Assembly: GCA_022559845.1 (NCBI GenBank)
Contig: CM040121.1
Location: forward strand, 566,296,140 to 566,360,139
Source: Amorphophallus konjac
Lineage: Eukaryota > Streptophyta > Magnoliopsida > Alismatales > Araceae
Reading direction: 5' to 3'
DNA: 64,000 nucleotides
In this document: piece by piece, positions 44,686 through 56,155 of the stretch
How positions within the stretch are numbered: position 1 is the stretch's first letter
Layout: every line of letters begins with the position of its first letter
Translations under genes and position numbers: made by a program
The notes under the pieces: model-generated
Seen by the model: only the letters and a program-made list of their open reading frames with translations
Databases searched by the model: none
What the model was told of the DNA's origin: nothing

Positions 44686-45877
44686 AAGCGGTCATAACAG
44701 GGCCGCTCAAGCAATGAACGGTCTAGAGTGGACCGTTCAGGATAGAGATGGGCTTAGGACTAGCCACACCGAAGTCAAGGATACACGGTCTATGTAGGGC
44801 CACTCAAGTAATTGGACGGTTGAAAATGGGCCGCTCAAGACTAGTAGAGCTGGAAGCCCAAGAACAAGATAAACGATCCATATAGGGCCGTCCAACAGAC
44901 AGACGGTCCAATAAGATCCGCGCTATAACATGGGCGGTTCCAATAGGTCCGTTCAACTTAATCAACTAGAAATCTACCCAAACGGGCTCCGGGCTGCCAT
45001 AAGTGGGGCGGAACTGAACCAGGGTCCAGCCCACTCTCCACTGGTCAACCTAGGGCTTATTGGGTCGATCAAAACACAATTTGGTCGAAGATAGATCAAG
45101 GTTAATCGACCAATGTAAGTGGCACTTGGCCAGGGACGTACGGTTCGTTATGGGCCGCCCAATAAGATGAACGGTCCCTTTCGGGACGCGTAATTCTCAA
45201 GGGGTCCAAGTCGAGCCGTGACTTATAATACGATAGTTCAATCGATTCGATCACATACACAGGTTCAGGTCTTGATGGTACAACCTGTCTGGCGTCCTAG
45301 TGGGAATCCCAGGCTCGCTGGGGATTACGGAGGTCCCGTAATGAAGGTCCTAGTCCGACGGAAGGAATATCGGGCGGAGAGTCCCAAACATTACAAGGAA
45401 ATAGGGCTAATAAAACATCAGAAACCAGTGAGACGGTCAATCAATCCTACCGGAGTAGAACGACTGTCACACAACCCTAATAACATTTTCAGATTAATAT
45501 TAACATTAAGAAGATGATCCAAGGTCAAGATCAGCAAGATTTATAATCATTTACTGTTATAATTTTCCAGAGTTTTTATGCATATTGCTAACTTACATTT
45601 AACCATTAATCTACCATCATAAATCATGCGAAAAAGATAACTTAATAAATTCTGTAAAGATGGACGGTCCAGTATGGACCTTTCATCCTCCTTGGCGGTC
45701 GCACGACAGGCCGTTTATCCCCCTCAGGTCAGAAGACCTTCTGGAGATGAGCGGTATGTAATGAGCCGCTGGGGAAGATGAACGGTCAATTACTGGCCGC
45801 CTGACAGAAGGGCGGTCTAGGTAAAGCCGCTCTTCCCAGAAACATAATACGAACCAGAGAACATAAACGGTCAGTAA
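44686..45877 (-). repeat. Hairpin-unit array in LTR of C
   Basis: About fourteen units of 21-28 bases follow CGGTC, a 7-9 base loop, then GGCCG with matching outer bases. The best is TGAACGGTC (44715-44723) / GACCGTTCA (44731-44739), perfect over nine pairs. AGCGG/CCGCT at 44687-44707 shows a different but still paired arm. Others lie near 44784, 44814, 44871, 45139, 45170, 45662, 45693, 45749, 45780 and 45809. Two more units lie on or beyond D (45865-56168 and near 56180). Confidence 0.78.
45873..45877. repeat. Target-site duplication AGTAA of D, left copy
   Basis: AGTAA is repeated exactly at 56156-56160. The target lies in the loop of a hairpin unit of C's LTR. Confidence 0.9.
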
Positions 45878-46286
45878 TGTTGGGTCCCGTAGAGCAGGAA
45901 CACGGATCTAGAGGGGGGGTGAATAGATCCTTCTACTAAAAACTATGTCCAATTAAAAACATAACTAGCACATAGCGGAATATACAAGATAGAGTAATTT
46001 AATATAAACATGTTTAAACTAGATTCACTCAATCTCACCGAGCTCACACGATTGCACAAACAGATAGGATAGTGAACACACAATCACAAGAATCAAACCA
46101 CAAGACACGGAGATTTTTAAGGTGGTTCGGGACCACGACGGGCTCCCTACGTCCACCCCTCACCAAACCAGTGAGGCTTCACTACACGCTACAAAATGTA
46201 GCAACACGGGGACGAACCCCAACACACACACGCTGCTTCCGCAGCAAACCACACACGAGACCTTGCCTCAAACTACTGCCACAGCA

Positions 46287-46314
46287 GCACACACATACAC
46301 ACACACACACACAC
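46287..46314 (+). repeat. CA microsatellite in D LTR
   Basis: A (CA)n run with one TA interruption; it is about 14 bases shorter in the other LTR (54013-54032). Confidence 0.8.
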
Positions 46315-47448
46315 TGGGGAACACACCCCGAACAAATTCCTCACACGGAGTCATAACTCCGTCCACACACACGTAAGGCAATGCCTACACAACCACACGG
46401 GATTAAACTCCTAACCACACACGCGGATATACTCCGCACAAATCGACACACATAAATCAACCCACACACTCGGAGACCCCTTTCTCCGAACACCCACACA
46501 AAGTATTATCTCAAATGTATATGAACCAAAAACACATATATGCTATGACCCTCCAAACAAACTATAGAGATGAAAACTAGACAGATGCATCAAGTATAAG
46601 GCTCCCCCTTCTTCAGCAAAATCTGATTCTCCTTGCTCGTTGACGGATGATCATGATTTAGACATCATCTTCTTCGTCTCCTCGAGATGCACGTCTTTAC
46701 CTTCTTCCAATTTCTTCTTCACCTGAAAGAACAGATAGAAATGATAAGCTCAAACTTTAAGCTAATCTCAAACAAGACAATAGAAATGAACGGTTCAGAG
46801 ATCCCCCTCTTCATCTTCATCCTATACAAGGATCACATGAGCATTAGGATTGTTGAATCACACAATTCGCAGCTCATATGTATGTATGCAAGAGAGAGTG
46901 GATATAAGACTTATAAAACCATCCTAAGATGTCTTAAAGCGGATATTCAAGCTCTATCAACAATGATTTTGAGAAATCAGAATGAAGAAGATGTTGCAGT
47001 GATTAGAGCTCCCCCTTTCTCTCCTTTGAACATATTTGAATGCTTCTGCAGTATGAAACCTGTTCTTGAAGAAGAATGATTGATTCTTGCATGGATGATG
47101 CTTGTAGCATGAATTTCTTCGCAGCTTGTGGCAGAGGAATGGATGAGGACGTGAAGCTTTGTTCTTCCCTTCACACACAAGCTCAGATCAGCACTAGAGA
47201 AGCCTTGGAGCAGCTCCTTGCGTCCTGCACCTTCAAAGGTGAGTGATATAACTGATTTTCGAAAATAGATCTCCACACCTTGGGTTTTTGGCCAAAGAGA
47301 GGGTTACATATATTTAGAACAGTCAAGGGACAGCTTAAAGACCAGATCCACGAATTAGGGAGACATTTAGGGCATTTGGAATTGATTGGTAGGACTTTTG
47401 GTGCAAGAAAACGGCGGTCAAACATCGCGACTGGGCGTCCGACCGGAA

Positions 47449-47672
47449 GGGGTCGACCCCAGGGTCGACCCTCGGGCACACAGAAGCCAAACAGAACCTA
47501 AAATATGGTTCTGGGTTACAGGGGTCGACCCTCGTGCTTCCAGAACCCAAAACAGAACCAAAGCTGGTTCTGGGTTACAGGGGTCGACCCCAGGGTCGAC
47601 CCCTTTCAGCAGATTTCAAAAATAGTTCTGTTTTGAATAGAACTTTAGAGGGTCGACCCGATGGGTCGACCC
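47449..47672. repeat. GGGTCGACCC palindrome array, left LTR of D
   Basis: Seven palindromes GGGTCGACCC occur at 47449, 47461, 47521, 47580, 47592, 47650 and 47663 (first base of the extended palindrome). They alternate with AACCCAGAACC/GGTTCTGGG blocks. The right LTR has nine in 55167-55420. Confidence 0.85.
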
Positions 47673-48377
47673 CTTCTTGTTTGGGTCTGAAAAAGAGCTA
47701 AAACCTCCATCAAATTAATGGGAAACAATTGATTAAATGTTACCATAATCCCATGAAGATCAACCATGATTTTTCATCCTAAAAAATAAGATAAAGCAAG
47801 AGGTTAGTTGAAAATCAAGATCTTTACATCAAGCATTAACACTATGAACATGTTCACAATAAAATACATCATTGAACATATTCCAAGGGTGAAGGAGGAA
47901 CGAGATATCCATTTAACTCCATATAGAAACACTTACTTCATTGTTTTACCTGAGTTCATATTTCTTGTTGATTGGTTGAATCATTCATACACAGAGTCAT
48001 GAAATTCTAAATATCATTCACCATTGCATGATAGTATAAATGTGGAATTCAAAGAGTAAGGAGTCAAGCCACATAAAATAATATTGAGTCACATTCAATT
48101 TGATCATCATCCAAACTCTCATCAATCCACACATCATTACCTTGGGGGCTACCAATGGTATTTGCATCTCAATCAATCATTTAGCATTACCATGCATGAC
48201 ATGAGATGCAATATGACATTTATCCAAGCATGTTTTTCACAATGCAATGTGCTAACATCAAAGCACATATGAGCCTGATAGAGTCACAATTGCATCGACA
48301 TGATATCCCAATTTTGTAATCATCAAACACATGAAGACATGAATAACCATTCACGCACAAGGCCAAGCACCAGAGAC

Positions 48378-48437
48378 ATTTTGTAATCATCAAAATAACA
48401 TACACAATAATCTCCCCCATTTTGATGATGACAAAAT
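48378..48437 (-). promoter_or_regulatory. Stem-loop spanning the PPT/U3 junction of D
   Basis: ATTTTGTAATCATCAAAAT (48378-48396) and ATTTTGATGATGACAAAAT (48419-48437) pair at 18 of 19 positions. The 22-base loop contains the LTR terminus at 48409 and the polypurine tract GGGGGAGAT on the minus strand. Confidence 0.72.
48410..48420 (-). other. Polypurine tract of D
   Basis: The minus strand reads ATGGGGGAGAT directly before the LTR terminus. Confidence 0.85.
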
Positions 48438-51400
48438 ATTTATGTTATAATGCTCTCTCCGCCTTTGACATAATCAGAAATGGGGAGCATGACGGGGATT
48501 CTAGAAGGGCAAGAACCCATGGACAACGGGGTGATAAAGAGAAACAATATGCACAATATGCATGAACTAAGTGCAAAACTGATTGATACCAATTGTTGAA
48601 ATTGGAAATGTAAATGTGGACAATATGGTCATGTAGAATACAAGATGACAAAACGATTTGTAAATGCTCACGAGTTGCAGCAATTGGAAATGGTGTATGG
48701 CATGACAATGATGAGCAAGCAACCAATCACTCAAACACCCATAGAAAGGTATTGACTCATGCAAGTCCTGATGAGTTAAGTAGATAAGATCTCATGCAAA
48801 GCTCCCCCTTTGACAATGACACATTAGATGATTGGCTTTGATATTTGAATTTTTAGATTTTTAGTTTTCTTGTGAAATGCATGAAACATGATGTATGAAA
48901 ATGATGAGACATGAAATGCATACAATGTAATCAAGTAGATATCTATAGATACATGCAACATAACTCCTTCACAAGAAGTGATACCAATTGATTTACAGTG
49001 AGGGGATAGGTGTAGGAAAAGTGCAAATGAGTCATTAAGTTCAGAATGCTCATGATTACACCTAGAGGATTATGCATATAAATAGGAGAAGACGTACAGC
49101 AGGTCAAGCAATTAATCAAAATTTTAAAATACATATCAAATCAAATTACCATGTGTAAGTGAGTAACATGAGTATGAATTTTAGCCATATGGATAACCAG
49201 ATTTTCAATTAAACACAATAATAATTACACAGACTATATTTCAATCTAGAGAACAACGTATTGGAGGCTTCGCTCTTCCTCATCAAATTATCATCAGTAA
49301 TTTTCACACTGACAATCTGAATTTTTCTAAGAAGGATCAGGTTCACATAATTCCTTTTTGACATGAGGAGACACATGGAGCTCATGCCAGAATCCCCGGT
49401 TACTCAGAATACTGAACCTTGTCACCTCATTTTAACAGATGTACTTTAGTCAACACTTTTCAGAATTGAACCATATCACGTCTTAGGTGACATGTGCCCA
49501 ATTTACTCAGTGAGACTTAGCATTGCTCTGCCTTTCAATTCAACCATTTTTTTTATGTGGAGGCAGGTAGCTTTTTCCTCAACTGTCTCTTATCATCCAT
49601 GCAGCAAGTTGAATTACTTTAGAGTGTTGAAATGAAATTCCTATATCCTTATGAATAACACTCAATTTCACATTAAAGTGCATGAAGTGTACGAATTTGA
49701 TTTAACATGTATGGAGAAAATTTAACTTAGAACAGGATAGTGTAGCTCCCCCTATGTAAATGTAATAAGCATGAAATGCTCCCCCTGAGAGTTTGACATG
49801 AAGCACACTTGTTAAGACTCAGATGCAATATTATTTTAACAATGGAGTGTTTGGTCTTAGAAGATTCAAAGGAAGGGGTTGAATAACATATAATAACATG
49901 CAAGCATACAATGGAGATATGCATATACAATGCAAAATGAAAAGATATGCAATTTCAGTTCTTGAATTGTTGGCCCCAAAGATATGAGACCAATTGTTGG
50001 AAGTATTCATTTTGGCATTTATGCAACATGAAATGTTCAAAATGATGCATTTCAAAATATGCACTATATGTATGCTGACAATGCCGACAATGCAACAAGA
50101 CACACGATGAGCTTCATCTTCCAAAAGTACTATTTGAATGATATACAGAAAGTGATATGCAAATAGACAATGTGATGCAAGATTTCAGATTTCACATGTC
50201 ACTCTATATGCACCTAATGCAACTGATGCATGACATGTATTACCAAATGTTAAAATGTGAGGACACAATTTTATTTTGAAAATAGAATTCAGAAAATTCA
50301 TACAAAGCATTAAAATCATTACATGTGAACTTTTCTTGAAAACAGTTGTGCTTTTATCCAAAAAGATGAGTGGCACATTGGTAAAGACCATGGAACATTG
50401 ATCAAATTCAGTCCTCAAAATGTTCAGCCACAGAACAACATCATCATGCTTAGAGAATGGAAAATATCAATCTCAAAATTTTCAGCTTGCAAGACTCCCC
50501 CATAATCAATGCATGATTTCAGAAAATTCATTTAAGTTTGATGCCATATGCACAGATGATTCATGGTACCGGGCGGAGACACATTCTCACGCATGGTGAT
50601 AGCTTTCAGACAGGCTTGACCTGCCCTTCCACATGTCACCATTTTATATACCATGTAATCATTGAAATGATGATCAGAAACAAAAGTATTCTCATTTGAC
50701 ATCGGGGGTTTAGGAAAAGGCATTCAATGGCTACACTCTCATATATACTACTCAGATGTTTTAATACCATTCAGCCAAGCATTCATCATCCACATTTTCA
50801 AAAGCAACCAAAGGGTATTCAAAACTTCAAAATCACTGTCTGTCAAGATATGACATTAACATCAAGACCAAAGAGCTTCAAACAAACACTTTATTTTCTC
50901 ACCTTTATCTTGAGTTACCTTTATTAACATTCTCAAACTCTTCGCTTTATTTCGCTTGTTGTCATCTTCATCAACAAACTCCTTTCTTTCTCTTCTGCAA
51001 GAAATATAACGATATTAGCCAAAGGAGTTCCATTGAGACCCCAAATTCGCATCTTATAGATAGCAGCGTGTAAGGATATGAAAATACCAAGAACCCCATG
51101 CCAAAACCCTTTCAAAACTCTTCTGGGATAAGAAGAGAAACCCTAAGGGTAATGGAGTAAAAGCTCAAACCAATCGATCCTCAAGATGGGCATTTCGACA
51201 CCAACTGAGGAACATGCAAAACTGCCTAAGACAGTTAATCTGAGCCCAGAAATGCCAAACATGAATTAAACTCAATCTAGGCACATGGCGATACAGTCAA
51301 ACGTTTGAATTCTTACCATGATTTCAAGGGTTGATGGTCATAATCAAACCTGCACTGTAAAGAGCTCAGTTCATGTCAATATTAAGCCAATGCATATTGA

Positions 51401-51755
51401 AGAAATTAACTTCAAGGTTTTTCATCACATATGACTCTCTCTCTCAACAGATCAGTATCAAGTCAGGGACAAGCCCAAGTTCACCAAGGCATCACATCAG
51501 AACTGGCCAAGTCAACTTAGGCTTCAACAAATGTCGACTTGAAGCATCCATAACCTTGGATTGGCCTCAATACATTCTTGCATCAAGATTCTCATATAGC
51601 AGACTTGACCATCCAAGCTTCCTTAGGTCCCTGGAGTTTAGCAACACTTTAAGAAGTGCATTTCACAGGAAATTCATTTTCTATACTTGTGCCTTGAGCA
51701 TCCATCATCTTCCAAGCCTTCCACTTGGCCTCAAGGCAATCCTGCAACAAAGTTC
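48438..51755 (-). other. Non-coding 3' internal region of D
   Basis: No pol motif is seen in any frame over 3.3 kb. It has several CTCCCCC blocks (near 48802, 49745, 49780 and 50496) as extra PPT-like tracts, and shares short blocks with the tail of G, such as CCCCGGTTACT and CATTGCTCTGCC. The approximately 80-nt motif is at 50562-50655. Confidence 0.7.
50562..50655. other. Conserved ~80-nt motif, copy in D
   Basis: GGCGGAG, CTCACGCATGGTG, CAGACAGGCTTGACCTGCCC and TCACCATTTTATATACCATG are shared with G and H. Outer arms CATGGTA (50562-50568) and TACCATG (50649-50655) pair perfectly. Inner pairs are ATGGTGA/TCACCAT and CAGG/CCTG. Confidence 0.62.
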
Positions 51756-53501
51756 TCATTTGGTTGTTTTGGGTACCCAAATCTTCTTGGGTCCCAGATG
51801 GTTAGTTGCACTTCTAATGGGTGCCTTCAACATTCTCTGGGCAAACATATCATCAAAATTCATCAAATCACAATCATGCATAGTATGCCCAACCTTTCCA
51901 CAGTAATGACAACATTTTGAAGACTTCACAGAATTCTTATCAACAAGATAATCAAATTTCTATGATTTAGCATGAATGTTATCATTATAAACATGGAAAT
52001 TTCTCATCTTCACAACAGGATGAGCATGAAATTTCTGTGGGTTGGTAAAAGTATAATTATTTTTAACTTTGAAATTTTTTCTTTCATTTGCGTGCCAACA
52101 CTGTGACACACGGTGTCCTAACTTTCCACATTTAAAACAAACACCCCTTTTTCTTTTGGAAACACGTTCATTTTTGTATGCTTTCAAATCATCCAATTTC
52201 ATAACGAAGCAATCATTCATCAAATGACCATGCTTACCACAATAATGACAATTGACATTTGTTGAGTTTGGAGCATGGTTTTTGTGACTTTTGTGAGCAT
52301 GAATCCTATTGCTCCTAGGTTGAGCCTGAGCCTTGGGATTTGATTTCTCAACACAAGAAGCATTTGACATATTTGAGGAACATGAAGCATGCACAAAGGA
52401 TGTTTGAGTCTTTAGCCCAAAGGCTTTCTTTTTGGTGGGTTCATACCCAAGACCTTCTCTTTGAAAATTTACCTTGGTCCCCAAAATCTTGTTCAAATTT
52501 TCTTCCCCATTGACAAACTTAGACAAAGAAGCATTCAGATCAAGAATTTCCTTTTCAAGTGATGAAATATGCAATTCATAGGAAATGATCTCATTGTCAC
52601 AAGAAATGACTTTTTCATTCAATTGGGCATTGATGGTTTGGTAGCTTTCCATCTTTTGTTCTAACACATGCATCTTGTCAGATTCATCAACAATCACAAA
52701 TTTTCCTTTTTCAAGTTTTTCAAGATTTTTCAATCTACTTTCAAGCAGGGAGATCTGAATTAGCATCGCACTGTTCTCCTTTTTGAGTTCTTCATTTTCA
52801 TTTGCAAGTTTATCATTCATAATCAATTCATTACAAATATCTTGATCAATTGAGTTTGATTCCATTTTATTTTTCAACTCTTTTTCAGTTTTCTCTAATT
52901 GATCAATTATGTTCTTGAGGGTAACATTTTCATTTCTCAAACAAGAAATGGTTTCTTTGTGACATTCAACATCATGCTCTAAAAGTTCATTGAAGTTAAC
53001 AAGCTCAGAACATTTATCACAAGAACCATTTTCATGGACCAAGTTTTCAGATTTCTTTTTCAATTTTCTATTTTCTGACTTGACTTTCTTATATTATTTT
53101 TCCAACTCATCATAAGCTTCAACAAGATCATCAAGAGTAAATTCTTCAGAATCAGAATTTACCTCTTCTGCATTTTTGTCACTTTGTTGATCTGCATCAT
53201 CGGCCATGAGACATTTTTGCCTTTCCTTCTCTTGAGCTTTGATCAACCGGTCCATAAGCTCCTTTGCCATCCTACAAGAAGATACAAATGGATACTTGTT
53301 AGTACTTACAGAAGCTTTCAATAGACTCAAAGTAGTAACATTATCATGATGCATCATTTTATCCTGATTAGACCACTTGGTCTCATCTAGAGGTAATATG
53401 TGTGGACCATGATAAATCAATTTCCAAAGACTAGGATTAATAGAATTGATCACCATACACAGTTTGCCTAGCCATGAATTAAAATCATGATTGGCAAACA
53501 A
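51756..53501 (-). pseudogene. gag of element D (Sirevirus-like Copia)
   Basis: The frame runs from about 53501 (FNSWLGKLCMVINSINPSLWKLIYHGP) to a TGA at 51756-51758, with in-frame stops at 53094-53096 (TAA) and 51960-51962 (TAG). After an acidic segment (DDLVEAYDELEK) comes a long coiled coil (about 53080-52500). Three CCHC knuckles follow: CHYCGKHGHLMNDC, CFKCGKLGHRVSQC and, after the last stop, CHYCGKVGHTMHDC. The end GPKKIWVPKTTK is the same boundary as in G. The usual gag N-terminus (FNGxNFxxWK) is not found, so it may be 5'-deleted. Confidence 0.82.
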
Positions 53502-53593
53502 TTCATTGAGACATGTTCAACAGAAAAAATCATGATTGTAGAATGCACTGGGATCACTCTGTAGATCGCAAGATCTAGGGACAACAGAGCCTC

Positions 53594-53605
53594 GCTCTGA
53601 TACCA
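53594..53605 (-). other. Primer binding site of D (initiator tRNA-Met type)
   Basis: The minus strand reads TGGTATCAGAGC two bases inside the 5' LTR. Confidence 0.92.
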
Positions 53606-53607
53606 AT

Positions 53608-56155
53608 TGTTGGGTCTCGTAGAGCAGGAGCACGGATCTAGAGGGGGGGTGAATAGATCCTTCTACTAAAAACTATGTCCAATTAAAAACACAACTAGCA
53701 CACAGCGGAATATACAAGATAGAGTAATTTAATCTAAACAGGTTTAAAATAGATTCACTCAATCTCACCGAGCTCACACGATTGCACAAACAGATAGGAT
53801 AGTGAACACACAATCACAAGAATCAAACCACAAGACACGGGGATTTTTAAGGTGGTTCGGGACCACGACGGGCTCCCTACGTCCACCCCTCACCAAATCG
53901 GTGAGGCTTCACTCCACGCTACAAAATGTAGCAACACGGGGACGAACCCCAACACACACACGCTGCTTCCGCAGCAAACCACACACGAGGCCTTGCCTCA
54001 AACTACTGCCACAGCAGCACACACACACACACTGGGGAACACACCCCGAACAAATTCCTCACACGGAGTCACAACTCCGTCCACACACACGTAAGGCAAT
54101 GCCTACACAACCACACGGGATTAAACTCCTAACCACACACGCGGATATACTCCGCACAAATCGACACACATAAATCAACCCACACACTCGGAGACCTCTT
54201 TCTCCGAACACCCACACAAAGTATTATCTCAAATATATATGAACCAAAAACACATATATTCTATGACCCTCCAAAAAAATTATAGAGATGAAAACTAGAC
54301 ATATGCATCAAGTATAAGGCTCCCCCTTCTTCAGCAAAATCTGATTCTCCTTGCTCGTTGACGGATGATCATGATTTAGACATCATCTTCTTCGTCTCCT
54401 CGAGATGCACGTCTTTACCTTCTTCCAATTTCTTCTTCACCTGAAAGAACAAATAGAAATGATAAGTTCAAACTTTAAGCTAATCTCAAACAAGACAATA
54501 GAAATGAACGGTTCAGAGATCCCCCTCTTCATGTTCATCCTATACAAGGATCACATGAGGATTAGGATTGTTGAATCACACAATTCGCAGCTCATATATA
54601 TGTATGCAAGAGAGAGTGGATATAAGACTTATAAAACCATCCTAAGATGTCTTAAAGCAGATATTCAAGCTCTATCAACTATGATTTTGAGAAATCGGAA
54701 TGAAGAAGATGTTGCAGTGATTAGAGCTCCCCCTTTCTCTCCTTTGAACATATTTGAATGCTTCTGTAGTATGAAACCCGTTCTTGAAGAAGAATGATTG
54801 ATTCTTGCATGGATGATGCTTGTAGCATGAATTTCTTCGCAGCTTGTGGCAGAGGAATGGATGAGGACGTGAAGCTTTGTTCTTCCCTTCACACACAAGC
54901 TCAGATCAGCACTAGAGAAGCCTTGGAGCAGCTCCTTGCGTCCTGCACCTTCAAAGGTTAGTGATAGAACTGATTTTCGAAAATAGATCTTCACACCATG
55001 GGTTTTTGGCCAAAGAGAGGGTTACATATATTTAGAACGGTCAAGGGACAGCTTAGAGACCAGATCCACGAATTAGGGAGACATTTAGGGCATTTCGAAT
55101 TGATTGGTAGGACTTTTGGTGCAAGAAAACGGCGGTCAAACATCGCAGCTGGGCGTCCGACCGGAAGGGGTCGACCCCAGGGTCGACCCTCGGGCACACA
55201 GAAGCCAAACAAAACCTAAAATATGGTTCTGGGTTACAGGGGTCGACCCCAGGGTCGACCCTTCAATGGGTCGACCCTCGTGCTTCCAGAACCCAAAACA
55301 GAACCAAAGCTTGTTCTGGGTTACAGGGGTCGACCCCAGGGTCGACCCCTTTCAGCAGATTTCAAAAATAGTTCTGTATTGAACAGAACTTTAGAGGGTC
55401 GACCCGATGGGTCGACCCCTTCTTGTTTGGGTCTGAAAAAGAGCTAAAACCTCTATCAAATCAATGGGAAACAATTGATTAAATGTTACCATAATCCCAT
55501 GAAGATCAACCATGATTTTTCATCCTGAAAAATAAGATAAAGCAAGAGGTTAGTTGAAAATCAAGATCTTTACATCAAGCATTAACACTATAAACATGTT
55601 TACAATAAAATACATCATTGAACATATTCCAAGAGTGAAGGAGGAACGAGATATCCATTTAACTCCATATAGCAACACTTACTTCATTGTTTTACCTGAG
55701 TTCACATTTCTTGTTGATTGGTTGAATCATTCATATACAGAGTCATGAAATTCCAAATATCATTCACCATTGCATGATAGTATAAATGTGGAATTCAAAG
55801 AGTAAGGAGCCAAGACACATAAAATAATATTGAGTCACATTCAATTTGATCATCATCCAAACTCTCATCAATCCACACATCATTACCTTGGGGGCTACCA
55901 ATGGTATTTGCATCTCAATCAATCATTTAGCATTACCATGCATGACATGAGGCTCAATATGACATTTATCCAAGCATGTTTTTCACAATGCAATGTGTTA
56001 ACATCAAAGCACATATGAGCCTGATAGAGTCACAATTGCATCGACATGATATCCCAATTTTGTAATCATCAAACACATGAAGACATGAATAACCATTCAC
56101 GCACAAGGCCAAGCAACAGAGGTATTTTGTAATCATCAAAATCACATACACAACA
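53608..56155 (-). repeat. 5' LTR of D
   Basis: It is a direct repeat of 45878-48409, from TGTTGGGTC to CATACACAACA. Nine GGGTCGACCC palindromes (55167-55420) versus seven in the other copy account for much of the length difference. Confidence 0.9.

Larger units (their letters stand above)
43765..45877 (-). repeat. 3' LTR of C, left part
   Basis: It starts TGTCACGTCCCAACGCGG. Together with 56156-57183 the LTR is about 3.1 kb once D and one TSD copy are removed. It aligns with B's LTR from 44098 onward, including the CAAGTACTTTTCGGGCGCTCC and GGTACAACCTG blocks. Confidence 0.86.
45878..48409 (-). repeat. 3' LTR of D
   Basis: It begins TGTTGGGTCCC and ends CATACACAATA (the other copy ends ACAACA). 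It contains TCTAGAGGGGGGGTGAATAGA as in G, the CCTCACC/GTGAGG hairpin, a CACACA-rich stretch at about 46210-46480, and GGGTCGACCC palindromes at 47449-47672. Open frames rich in His/Thr come from the CA-rich DNA. Confidence 0.9.
45878..56155 (-). mobile_element. Element D: gag-only Sirevirus-like Copia element (TR-GAG type)
   Basis: Direct LTRs of 2532 and 2548 bp (TGTTGGGTC to ACACAACA) flank a minus-strand gag and a 3.3-kb non-coding tail. The primer site is initiator-Met type and the PPT is directly inside the left LTR. The AGTAA duplication is perfect. LTRs differ by few substitutions and by the number of GGGTCGACCC palindromes and CA repeats, so insertion is recent. There is no protease, integrase, reverse transcriptase or RNase H. 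Confidence 0.88.

Noticed and set aside
46072..46376. His/Thr-rich open frames in D's LTRs (also 53802-54173)
   Set aside because: Produced by CACACA-rich DNA in the LTR; repeated in both LTRs and without conserved domains.
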